In this document: piece after piece, positions 15,516 to 23,541 of the stretch | Layout of the letters: each line of letters begins with the position of its first letter | Numbering within the stretch: the first letter of the stretch is position 1 | NCBI RefSeq assembly: GCF_028858515.1 | Contig: NZ_JAPJZJ010000001.1 | Coordinates: forward strand, 62,001-126,000 | Origin: Aurantiacibacter sp. D1-12 | GTDB lineage: Bacteria; Pseudomonadota; Alphaproteobacteria; Sphingomonadales; Sphingomonadaceae | DNA length: 64,000 nt | Direction of reading: 5' to 3' | Position numbers and translations under genes: made by a program | Notes under the pieces: model-generated | Databases searched by the model: none | Seen by the model: only the letters and a program-made list of their open reading frames with translations | What the model was told of the DNA's origin: nothing

Positions 15516-18038
15516 TTAGAAGCCGACGATCAGGGTCGCACTTGCAGCACGCGGCGCGCCGATCTGGGCGAAACCGAAGCCATCGAGTGAGCCACCGAAG
15601 AAGCCGATGTAATACTCGTCGAACAGGTTGGTCACGTTGATCTGCAGGGCAGCGTTGGTGCCATTGGACAGCTCTGCAATGTTCCAACGCAGGTCGAGGT
15701 CGACCAGCGTGTAGGACGGAGCACGCTCTTCGTTCAGATCGTTGATCCAACGCTGGCCGGTGTGCTTGATCTGGGCACCCAGATCGAACGGACCGAAGGT
15801 CACCTGGCCACGGCCACCGATGGTGAAGTTCGGTGTGCCCGATTCCGCATTGCCGGCAGTCGCTGCAAAGATCGGCGTATCCGTAGCGGAGTCAACGCCA
15901 ACCTGCACATCGTCCTGAATGTCGGACTCGCTGATCGAGCCGAAGATGTACAGCAGTGTGTTGTCGGTCGGAGCAATCGAGAACGAACCGTCGAGGCCAT
16001 ACTTGTCGACACGGCCCAGGTTACGGAACACGACTGCACCTTCACCGTCACGCGCGTCGGGATCGAAGGCCGAAGCGAGACGATCATCGTAGCGAGTGTA
16101 CCAACCGCTGAGCTGGGCCTGGACGCTGCCGTTCTGGAAGCGAAGACCAAGATCGAAACTGTCGGTGGTTTCCGGAACCGGCTGCGCGCGATCTTCATCA
16201 GCGATGTAGAGCGAATCGTACAGCGGGTCAGTGCCCGGGACAGATATGCCGCGCGAGTAGTTACCGAAAGCCGACAGATCATCTGTCAGGGCATAGGTGA
16301 AACCGATCGAAGGCAGGAACCGGTCATAGTTGTACTCGCGCGAAGTCGGTGCAACGTGATCGGGATTTGCAGCTTCGTACTCGGTCAGGTCCTGACCTGG
16401 TGCCGGGCAGTCCACAAAGCCGTTGACTGACGTGGTGTAACAGTTCTGGTTCAGCTCACGCGTGAAGAACGGCATACGCAGGCCGACAACTGCAGTCAGA
16501 TCGCCAAAGTTACCGGCATATTCTGCCGAGAACTGGTTGAGGATGGCGAATGACAGACGGTCACGCTTGTTGACCTCTTCACCACGGTTGTCGAGCAAAG
16601 CATTGTCTACGGCGTAAACGTTGCTGATTTCACCGTTGGGAAGCATGCTCGTGATCTGGCCGGTCTGACGGTGGCGTGCGTGGTCGAGCGTGTAAGCAAC
16701 ACGAACGCGGTGATCAGAGTTGATGTCATAGATCAGATTAGCCACGATGCCATAGCGGTCGGTGCGGGTCTGGCTCGGGTCGTTACCGGCAACGCGGTCA
16801 AGCATATCGCCGTCACCGTTGAGGTCACGACCGAAGTAGTAACCGCCGCGGAACGCACCGGTCAGTTCCGAGGTCGTGCCGAACGGAGTGAAGAAAGCTT
16901 CACGCAGATCGTCTGGTCCGCCACCATTCGCCTTCACGTACTGGTAGCTCGGGTCCAGAGTCAGGGTCAGATTGTCGGTGAGGTTGAACAACGAGTTGAT
17001 GCGGATGTTGCCCGTGTCAGACGGGTTGAAACGACGGTAGAATGCGGAGCCGCAATCGCCACGATCATTATAGCGCTCCGAAACGCCATTCTCACCGGCA
17101 CCACCACCAATCAGTACGTTCTGCGCAACGGTGCAGGGGAATTCGCCTGCGCCTTCGTAAACGGTGAAGCGATCTTCGCCGCTGAAGTTCGGATCATCAT
17201 GGAAGTCCAGCAGCGTGCTGAGCCGCTCCGAACCGGCAAAGTTGTTGCGGTTGCGGTTGTAGTGGCCGCTGATCGAGATGAAATCGCCGTTGCTGCCGAG
17301 TTCCTGGTACACGCGACCGTTGAACTGCAGCTTATCGATTTCGCCGTAGGGGTTATAGGGCGTGCCGTAGTTGGTGTAGCTGAGCGCACCGAAGGCAGTC
17401 AGACCGTTACCGGTAAGATCGCCGAAATCGACCATACCGAAGATGCGGTAGAATTCGGTGTTTTCGGCACCCGAAGAGAGAACGTCGCCGAAAGTTGCGG
17501 TCGCGAGGACGCCAATTTCGTCACCCGGGCGGCGCGTGCGAATGTTGATCGTACCGCCGCTGGCCGACGCGGTCGGGCTATCGACATCGGTCGTGCCGAG
17601 GTTGACGCTGACGCGTTCGAGAACTTCAGAGTCAACCTGCTGGTTGGTGTACAGCGCGTAGTTACCGCTATCGTTGAGGGGCAGGCCGTCAAGCGTCTGC
17701 GACACACGGTCTGCACCAAAACCGCGGATGGTGAAGCCACCGCCCGAAGAACCCCACGGGTCATTGTTTTGGAAGCTGACACCCGGAACGAGATTGACGA
17801 TGTCGTTCACCGTCTGGCCGGGGCGCTGGCGACGAATGATTTCTTCGCCCAGTTCCTGCTTGGCGCGAGGCGTGTTGGGGTTTTCAATGCCGCCGACGCT
17901 AAGGTCGAGCGTGCCTGTAACCACAATCGTGCCTTCGTCGAAGTCAGTAGAGCCGGTCGACTGCGCTGCAGCCGAGCTGGCAAAGCCTACGCTGGCGAGG
18001 GTCGCCGCGCTGGCTGCGAGGAGATATTTGATTTTCAT
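15516..18038 (-). CDS. TonB-dependent outer-membrane receptor
   Basis: The protein has 840 residues. A signal peptide ends SSAAAQS. A TonB-box-like GTIVVTG follows near residue 35, then a plug domain (RPGQTVNDIVNLVPGVSFQN, then GGGFTIRGFGADRVSQTLDG, then SGGTINIRTRRPG) and a 22-strand-type barrel that ends in Phe (ATLIVGF). Such receptors import bulky or scarce compounds across the outer membrane using TonB energy. The substrate is not shown by sequence. Its place between a 5'-nucleotidase lipoprotein and a nucleoside transporter operon suggests a nucleotide, nucleoside or oligonucleotide, but this is inference only. A terminator follows and an inverted repeat lies upstream. Confidence 0.93.
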   Translation of the reverse strand: MKIKYLLAASAATLASVGFASSAAAQSTGSTDFDEGTIVVTGTLDLSVGGIENPNTPRAKQELGEEIIRRQRPGQTVNDIVNLVPGVSFQNNDPWGSSGGGFTIRGFGADRVSQTLDGLPLNDSGNYALYTNQQVDSEVLERVSVNLGTTDVDSPTASASGGTINIRTRRPGDEIGVLATATFGDVLSSGAENTEFYRIFGMVDFGDLTGNGLTAFGALSYTNYGTPYNPYGEIDKLQFNGRVYQELGSNGDFISISGHYNRNRNNFAGSERLSTLLDFHDDPNFSGEDRFTVYEGAGEFPCTVAQNVLIGGGAGENGVSERYNDRGDCGSAFYRRFNPSDTGNIRINSLFNLTDNLTLTLDPSYQYVKANGGGPDDLREAFFTPFGTTSELTGAFRGGYYFGRDLNGDGDMLDRVAGNDPSQTRTDRYGIVANLIYDINSDHRVRVAYTLDHARHRQTGQITSMLPNGEISNVYAVDNALLDNRGEEVNKRDRLSFAILNQFSAEYAGNFGDLTAVVGLRMPFFTRELNQNCYTTSVNGFVDCPAPGQDLTEYEAANPDHVAPTSREYNYDRFLPSIGFTYALTDDLSAFGNYSRGISVPGTDPLYDSLYIADEDRAQPVPETTDSFDLGLRFQNGSVQAQLSGWYTRYDDRLASAFDPDARDGEGAVVFRNLGRVDKYGLDGSFSIAPTDNTLLYIFGSISESDIQDDVQVGVDSATDTPIFAATAGNAESGTPNFTIGGRGQVTFGPFDLGAQIKHTGQRWINDLNEERAPSYTLVDLDLRWNIAELSNGTNAALQINVTNLFDEYYIGFFGGSLDGFGFAQIGAPRAASATLIVGF

Positions 18039-18202
18039 GATCCCGAAAGTCCTTCGTGTGGATGAAACTTCTACCCTGGGAGTTGGGCCTCAAGGTTGTG
18101 CGCGCCCATAGAGGGGAGTTTTCTGACAATCCAATGACTCGGCAACGCTATGTTGTCATATCGCGGACATTTCTTGTGGAGCGGTGCCCTTTTGCACAAG
18201 AG

Positions 18203-18220
18203 TGTTGCTGCGACGCAACA
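18203..18220. promoter_or_regulatory. Inverted repeat TGTTGC-N6-GCAACA upstream of the TonB-dependent receptor gene
   Basis: TGTTGC (18203-18208) and GCAACA (18215-18220) form a perfect inverted repeat with a 6-base spacer. It sits 165 bases upstream of the receptor start in the 18039-18316 gap, which has no gene. The symmetry fits a dimeric repressor site. No regulator gene is adjacent. It could also be a leader hairpin. Confidence 0.35.
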
Positions 18221-18316
18221 TAATTACACTGCTGTCAGTGATGCCGGAGCGATCCACGCGCTTGTGAAAACGAATCAGAGAGAAGCGGCGTCGGATCGTC
18301 AGCGCCGAGTCGCGGA

Positions 18317-19240
18317 TCAGGCGAGGCCGATTTCGCGCAATCTTTGCTGGAGGAATTCGTGCGCCGTAATGGGTGGCGCAGTCTGCTCATCCCCGTTCAC
18401 GCAGTTGGGCAGGGCCTCAATCAGGAAATCGGGCCGGAAATGCAGGAAAAACGGCATTGAATAGCGTGACCGCCGCGCAGCTTCACCGCCCGGATTGACC
18501 ACGCGGTGGGTGGTTGAGCGCAGACGGTTGTTGGTCAGCCGCTCCAGCATGTCGCCCACATTCACCGCTAACGCGCCTTTTGGAGGAGAGACGGCGACCC
18601 ACTCGTTCTGCTTGTTGAGCAGTTCAAGGCCTGCCTCTTCTGCACCAAGCAGAAGCGTGATTGTGTTGATATCGCCATGTGCTGCTGCGCGGATCGCGCC
18701 CTCCGGCACGTGCTCGCCGAGCGGCGGGTAATGCAATAGGCGCATCACCGAATTGCCGTCTTCAACGGTGGAGACGAAGTAATCTTCTGCTAGGTTCAGG
18801 TGCAGCGCTATGGCGCGCAGGATGCGGTCTCCTGACTCTTCGAATGCGGCGTAAAGGGCGCGGAAGGTCTCTTCGAAACCTTCGATCTCGCTCGGCCAAA
18901 CGTTGGGCGCCATGACTTCCGCGAGCGGATGGTCTTCGGGCAATGTGCGCCCGACGTGCCAGAATTCCTTCAGATCGTGTACTTCGGCGTCCTTGGCAAT
19001 TTCCTTGCCGAAAGGCGTGTAACCGCGAGCGCCACCACCACCGGCGATCTGATAGCTGTTTTTGACTTCTACCGGCAGTTCGAAGAATGCCTTGGCCAGT
19101 TCTTCTGCGCGATCAATCAAGTCCTGCGGAATGCCGTGATCACGGACAATGGCAAAACCATACTCGGCAAAACTTTGGCCCAGCTCGTCAGAAAACTCTT
19201 CGAGCGGTCGCGACAGTGAAATCGATGCAAGTTCAGACAT
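18317..19240 (-). CDS. 2-oxoglutarate/Fe(II)-dependent oxygenase of the isopenicillin N synthase family
   Basis: The protein has 307 residues. The IPNS-type fold is clear: N-terminal helical domain with FAIVRDHGIPQDLID, then the jelly roll with iron ligands His188 and Asp190 in AAHGDIN and His245 in STTHRVVNP. The 2-oxoglutarate-binding R-x-S motif is Arg259-Tyr-Ser261. The gene lies 9 bases after the NupC-type transporter gene on the same strand, so the two are very likely co-transcribed. Known relatives include pyrimidine hydroxylases of fungal thymidine salvage (thymine 7-hydroxylase) besides antibiotic and plant-hormone enzymes. A nucleoside or base substrate is inferred only from this pairing. 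Confidence 0.88.
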   Translation of the reverse strand: MSELASISLSRPLEEFSDELGQSFAEYGFAIVRDHGIPQDLIDRAEELAKAFFELPVEVKNSYQIAGGGGARGYTPFGKEIAKDAEVHDLKEFWHVGRTLPEDHPLAEVMAPNVWPSEIEGFEETFRALYAAFEESGDRILRAIALHLNLAEDYFVSTVEDGNSVMRLLHYPPLGEHVPEGAIRAAAHGDINTITLLLGAEEAGLELLNKQNEWVAVSPPKGALAVNVGDMLERLTNNRLRSTTHRVVNPGGEAARRSRYSMPFFLHFRPDFLIEALPNCVNGDEQTAPPITAHEFLQQRLREIGLA

Positions 19241-19249
19241 GGTTTGCCC

Positions 19250-20578
19250 TTAGACGGGAAGAACGAGTCCCGCCAAGGCCGCACTCATCAAATTGGCGAG
19301 CGAGCCAGCTGCCAGCGCGCGCAGGCCAAGCTTGGCTATGACCGGACGCTGGTTGGGGGCAAGCCCCCCCGTCACCGCCATCTGGATCGCGATCGAGCTG
19401 AAATTGGCAAAGCCGCACAGCGCAAAAGTGACAATGGCTTGCGTACGAGTAGAGAAAGTACCTGCCTCCAGCGCACCCAGATTGATGAAGGCGACAAATT
19501 CGTTGAGCACGATTTTGGTGCCGAACAGCCCCCCGGCAATACCGGCCTCATCCCACGGCACGCCGATCAGAAACATGACCGGTTGGAACACGTAGCCGAG
19601 CAATTGCTGGAAGGTGACGTCGGGATAGCCGACCCAGCCGCCGATGCCGCCAAGGATGCCGTTGGCAAGCGCGACAAGCGCTACGAATACCATAACCATT
19701 GCACCTACGGCGACGGCGAGCTTGACGCCTGTCTGTGTGCCCTGCGCGGCGGCTTCGATCACATTGGCAGGACGATGGCCTTCTTCGAAGGTTTCCGCCA
19801 CGACAACCTCATGCGGCTTGCCGCCCTCTGTCAGTGCAGCCGGTCCTTCAGCACTGATCCGCACTGCGGGAAGCTCGATATCGGCAAGATCGGCGGCATC
19901 GCGCGCCAGCTCGCTCTCGTCATCCGGCATGATGATCTTTGCCATCAGGATGCCGCCCGGTGCCGACATAAAGGCAGCCGCGAGCAGGAAGGGCACGGCT
20001 TCCGACCCGATAAAGCTGGCGTAGGCGGCAAGGATCGTGCCTGCGACACCGGCCATGCCGACAGCCATCAGTGTGAACAGGCGGCTCGGCGTCAGATTGG
20101 CGAGATAGGGGCGCACCACCAACGGACTTTCGGATTGGCCAACGAAGATGTTGGCTGCGCTGCCCAGTGCCTCAACTTTGCTGATCCCGGTAATCCAGCC
20201 AATTGCGCCGCCGACCCAGCGAACCAAGCGCTGCATGACGCCCCAGTGATAGAGGATCGAAACAATGGCGGCAAAAAACACAATGACCGGAAGCGCCGCA
20301 ATGACGAAGGTATTGGTGAAGGGGTTGGCATCCATCGAGCCGAACACTGCTTCGATCCCGACTTTGGAATAATCGAGCAAGGCGATCACGCCGTCAGACA
20401 GGAACTGGATCGCGGCAACACCCCACGGTGTGCGCAAGACGAGCAATGCCATCAATGCCTGCAAGGCAAAGGCTGCACCGACCACGCGCAGCTTGATGCG
20501 CTTCTTTCCGGTAGAGAGCAGGAATGCGATGAGCAGGATCGCGGCGATCCCGGCGAGAGAAATGAGTTGGGGAGGCAC
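19250..20578 (-). CDS. Concentrative nucleoside transporter, NupC/CNT family
   Basis: The protein has 442 residues, starting at a GTG with GGAG 5 bases before it. Many membrane helices are seen. Family motifs include NPFTNTFVIAALPVIVFFAA, the ISKVEALGSAANIFVGQSES substrate region, and the C-terminal GTKIVLNEFVAFINLG and CGFANFSSIAIQMAV. CNT proteins import nucleosides with H+ or Na+. The insert after TMs (about residues 215-270) contains a charged cytoplasmic loop. It is the first gene of an operon with the IPNS-type oxygenase and is divergent from the queuosine-precursor-type transporter and cytidine deaminase pair, across a 126-base gap. Confidence 0.94.
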   Translation of the reverse strand: MPPQLISLAGIAAILLIAFLLSTGKKRIKLRVVGAAFALQALMALLVLRTPWGVAAIQFLSDGVIALLDYSKVGIEAVFGSMDANPFTNTFVIAALPVIVFFAAIVSILYHWGVMQRLVRWVGGAIGWITGISKVEALGSAANIFVGQSESPLVVRPYLANLTPSRLFTLMAVGMAGVAGTILAAYASFIGSEAVPFLLAAAFMSAPGGILMAKIIMPDDESELARDAADLADIELPAVRISAEGPAALTEGGKPHEVVVAETFEEGHRPANVIEAAAQGTQTGVKLAVAVGAMVMVFVALVALANGILGGIGGWVGYPDVTFQQLLGYVFQPVMFLIGVPWDEAGIAGGLFGTKIVLNEFVAFINLGALEAGTFSTRTQAIVTFALCGFANFSSIAIQMAVTGGLAPNQRPVIAKLGLRALAAGSLANLMSAALAGLVLPV

Positions 20579-20704
20579 GGCGACTCCAGATAAGGTGAAC
20601 CGTCAGCCTCTTTCGCCCAAGATGTGGACAGGTTCAACGCTTTTGCCCCTGTTATTCCCCGTTGAGGCTTGCCAAGCGGCGCTTTGGTTGCATAGCCATT
20701 CGCC

Positions 20705-21394
20705 ATGACAGAGAACGTTCCTACCGCCCGCGCGCTACCAATGGCGAAATCCCTTTTTGTTATGACACTGCTTTATGGTGGCATGACGGTGATTGCCGGC
20801 GTGCTTGCTTTCAAGCAATTCGCTATCCCGATATTCGATCTCGGTACGCTCAAGGTGGAAAGCGGCATCCTTGCCTTCCTGTTGCTGGTGGTGATGTCGA
20901 GCACGGTGTCGCAACTGCACGGCAAAGCAGCGGCGGATCGCCTGGTGTTGTGGGGCTTCCTTCCTCTCGCATGCTCTATTGCGCTGATCTGGATCGTGTT
21001 GGCCCTTCCGTCTTCGCCGCAAATGCCTGCCGAGAACCTTGACGCATTTAACACCGTGCATGCGCAAACGCCGCGGATCATGGCGGCCGGACCGGTTGCC
21101 TACGGCGTTTCGCTGCTGCTCAACGTTTGGATATTCAACAAGCTGCGCGGTAGCGGGGAGGGTGGTGGCTTCTGGCTTATGGCGCGCGGTGCGATTGCTT
21201 CGGCAATCAGTCAGGCGATTGATACCGTGATCTTCATCACACTAGCTTTCTATGGCGAGTTTCCGATCGGTGATCTGCTCGTTGGACAAGCGATTGCCAA
21301 GATCGTCCTGTCGTTCGTCCTGGTGCCTTTCCTTATTGCGGGCGCGGTGGCTCTGGCCAAATGGCTCGACGGGCCTGAAGGGGAAACCGCGTGA
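20705..21394 (+). CDS. Queuosine precursor transporter-like membrane protein (YhhQ/VUT family)
   Basis: The protein has 229 residues and about six membrane helices. The YhhQ/VUT signature is present: RGAIASAISQAIDTVIFITL then AFYGEFP and VGQAIAKIVLSFVLVP. E. coli YhhQ imports the queuosine precursors preQ0 and preQ1. The middle of this protein (AENLDAFNTVHAQTPRIMAA) also fits family members. A queuosine, or another modified base, substrate is likely but not proven. Its stop overlaps the start of cytidine deaminase in a GTGA, an unusual pairing that supports a base or nucleoside salvage role. Confidence 0.87.
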   Translation: MTENVPTARALPMAKSLFVMTLLYGGMTVIAGVLAFKQFAIPIFDLGTLKVESGILAFLLLVVMSSTVSQLHGKAAADRLVLWGFLPLACSIALIWIVLALPSSPQMPAENLDAFNTVHAQTPRIMAAGPVAYGVSLLLNVWIFNKLRGSGEGGGFWLMARGAIASAISQAIDTVIFITLAFYGEFPIGDLLVGQAIAKIVLSFVLVPFLIAGAVALAKWLDGPEGETA

Positions 21395-21807
21395 GCGACC
21401 TTCTGGCGAAGGCCAAGGCTGCTCGCCTGAAGGCCCATGCGCCCTATTCGGGCTTCTTTGTCGGGGCAGCAGTAGAGAGCATCGACGGCGAAGTAGCCGT
21501 CGGCGCGAATATGGAAAACGCCTGTTACCGGCTGGGCGTCTGTGCCGAGCAATCGGCGCTGACTGCTGCGCAACAGGCGTTCGGGCTGGAAAATGTGGCC
21601 CGTGTCCTCGTTGTTGGCGGCCCGGAAGATGAGAGCAAGCCTGACGTGGGCCCGGTAACGCCGTGCGGTGGTTGCCGTCAGGCGATTGCCGAGGCGGCGC
21701 AGCTGTCCGGTCGCAACATCGAGATTGTCTGCTGCGACAGGGACGGGGGCGAAACTCTCACCACCAGCATTGCTGATTTGCTGCCTTCGGCCTTCTCGCT
21801 TGACTAG
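21391..21807 (+). CDS. cdd: Cytidine deaminase
   Basis: The protein has 138 residues, the size of the small homotetrameric cytidine deaminases. The substrate loop is APYSGFFVGAAVES; the zinc and catalytic motifs are CAEQSAL (Cys ligand, catalytic Glu) and PCGGCRQ. It converts cytidine and deoxycytidine to uridine and deoxyuridine. The GTG start overlaps the stop of the transporter gene before it, so the two are translationally coupled. Its stop overlaps by 4 bases the stop of the convergent flavoprotein gene (21804-21807). Confidence 0.95.
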   Translation: MSDLLAKAKAARLKAHAPYSGFFVGAAVESIDGEVAVGANMENACYRLGVCAEQSALTAAQQAFGLENVARVLVVGGPEDESKPDVGPVTPCGGCRQAIAEAAQLSGRNIEIVCCDRDGGETLTTSIADLLPSAFSLD

Positions 21808-23435
21808 GCGAAGCGGCGGAACGATCCGCCATCGGCAATGACCTCGCGCGCGCAATTGTGACCGGGAGCCCCCGTCACACCGCCGCCCGGATGCGTTCCT
21901 GACCCGCACATGTAGAGGCCTTTGACGGGCCCACGGTAGGCGCCGTGGCCGAGCACCGGGCGGGCAGACCACAGCTGGTCGAGGCTCATATGGCCGTGGA
22001 AGATGTCGCCGCCAACCAAACCGAATTTGCGATAGAGACCCTTGGGACTGAGCACTTGCTTTCCGAGAATGGAAGCGCGGAACCCCGGCGCATGGCGTTC
22101 GACCGTATCGATAATCGTATCGACAGCTGCGTCCTCCTCGTCATCCCAATCGCGGCCATCGGGCAGCTCGGGCGCGAACTGCTGGCAGAACAGGCTGGCG
22201 ACATGTTGGCCGGGAGGCGCGAGGCTGTCATCCACCGTGCTCGGGATTAGCATTTCGACAATCGGTTCCTTCGACCACCCATGCTGTTTCGCATCGAGAA
22301 AAGCGCGGTCCATGTAATCGAGTGTTGGCGCGATGATGATACCGGAAGAATGATGCTCGCCGGGCTCGGGTAGGGCGGTGAAACGCGGCAGCTCGCTGAG
22401 TGCCACATTCATGCGGAAGGTGCCGCCACCAGCCTTGAAGCCCTTCATCGCGCGTCGGAAGTCTTCAGGCTGATGGGCTTCGTCGAGCATGTTGCCGTAG
22501 AGCAGTTTCGGTCCGACATTGGCGATCACGCGCTTCGCGGGGATCTCCTCGTCGCTTTCAAGCCTGACGCCGGCGACCGTGTCGCCATCAACCAACACTT
22601 CATCGACAGGGCTTTCGAGCGAAATCTCTACACCAGCCTCGCGACAAACCTTTGCCATGATTTGCGTGATCGTGCCCATGCCGCCGACACAGTGGCCCCA
22701 CGCACCCTTCTTGCCGTTCACCTCACCAAAGACGTGGTGCAGCAGGACATAGGCGCTGCCCGGTGTATCGGGCGAAGCATAGTTACCCACAACCGCATCG
22801 AAGCCGAAGGCGGCCTTGACCGGTTCGCTTTCAAACCACTGACCAAGGAAACTGGTGGCAGACTTGGTAAAAAGGTCGAGTACGTTGCGCTTGGCTTCGA
22901 GGTCGAGCCGTGAAAGCCCCCAGCCTTGCGCTGCGCCTGCCAGCAGCGTGCGAATGCCGTCCCCTGCATTCGGAGGTGTCTTCAGGGCCAGATCGCGCAA
23001 GACCTCTGCGACGTCCTCCAGCGCGTCGTAATAGGCAGGCAGAGCTTCTGCATCCTTTACCGAGAACTTGCGAAACTCCGCCTGCGTCCGCTCCAGTCCG
23101 CCGCCGAGTTTCAGGTACCCGCCATCCTCTTGCGGCAGGAAATTGGAAATCGGGCGCTCGATTACGCGGTAGCCGTTTTCGACCAGCCGCATATCCTTGA
23201 TCACTTTGGGCTGCAGCAGGCTGACCGTGTAGCTGGCAACCGAATTACGGAAGCCCGGATGAAACTCTTCGGTCACCGCCGCGCCGCCCACGACATCGCG
23301 CCGCTCGACAATGCGCACCTTTAGTCCGGCCTGAGCGAGATAGAAGGCGCAGACGAGGCCGTTGTGGCCGCCGCCGATAATTACCGCGTCATACTGCTTG
23401 TTCATGCCGCAGATGAACCGCTTTTGCTTGGCCAT
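21804..23435 (-). CDS. Phytoene dehydrogenase-like FAD-dependent oxidoreductase (PYROXD2-like)
   Basis: The protein has 543 residues if it starts at the ATG at 23435; an in-frame ATG at 23405 would give 533 and neither has a good ribosome site. The dinucleotide fold is YDAVIIGGGHNGLVCAFYLA, followed by VERRDVVGGAAVTEEFHPGF. C-terminal motifs typical of this group are MSLDQLWSARPV, LYMCGSGTHPGGGVTGAPGH and NCAREVI. The group includes carotenoid desaturases, but this length and the GSGTHPGGGV ending match the general PYROXD2-like oxidoreductases. No carotenoid genes are near, so the substrate is unknown. It is divergent from the propeller-amidohydrolase gene. Confidence 0.88.
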   Translation of the reverse strand: MAKQKRFICGMNKQYDAVIIGGGHNGLVCAFYLAQAGLKVRIVERRDVVGGAAVTEEFHPGFRNSVASYTVSLLQPKVIKDMRLVENGYRVIERPISNFLPQEDGGYLKLGGGLERTQAEFRKFSVKDAEALPAYYDALEDVAEVLRDLALKTPPNAGDGIRTLLAGAAQGWGLSRLDLEAKRNVLDLFTKSATSFLGQWFESEPVKAAFGFDAVVGNYASPDTPGSAYVLLHHVFGEVNGKKGAWGHCVGGMGTITQIMAKVCREAGVEISLESPVDEVLVDGDTVAGVRLESDEEIPAKRVIANVGPKLLYGNMLDEAHQPEDFRRAMKGFKAGGGTFRMNVALSELPRFTALPEPGEHHSSGIIIAPTLDYMDRAFLDAKQHGWSKEPIVEMLIPSTVDDSLAPPGQHVASLFCQQFAPELPDGRDWDDEEDAAVDTIIDTVERHAPGFRASILGKQVLSPKGLYRKFGLVGGDIFHGHMSLDQLWSARPVLGHGAYRGPVKGLYMCGSGTHPGGGVTGAPGHNCAREVIADGGSFRRFA

Positions 23436-23541
23436 GTCCAGCTTGGTCTAACCGGTTGCAGTTGAAACATTGCGCCGCACGTCTGGGAGCGTATGAAGGC
23501 GTTCGGGACAAGAAAAGATATTCAACGGGGATCGAACCTAC

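Noticed and set aside
16671-18065. 464-codon plus-strand frame opposite the TonB receptor gene
   Set aside because: Low-complexity Val, Ala and Arg-rich product without domain; it mirrors the codon pattern of the real gene.
19244-20593. 449-codon frame opposite the NupC-type gene
   Set aside because: The minus-strand frame has clear CNT motifs and a ribosome site; the plus-strand product is His- and Asp-rich without any known pattern.
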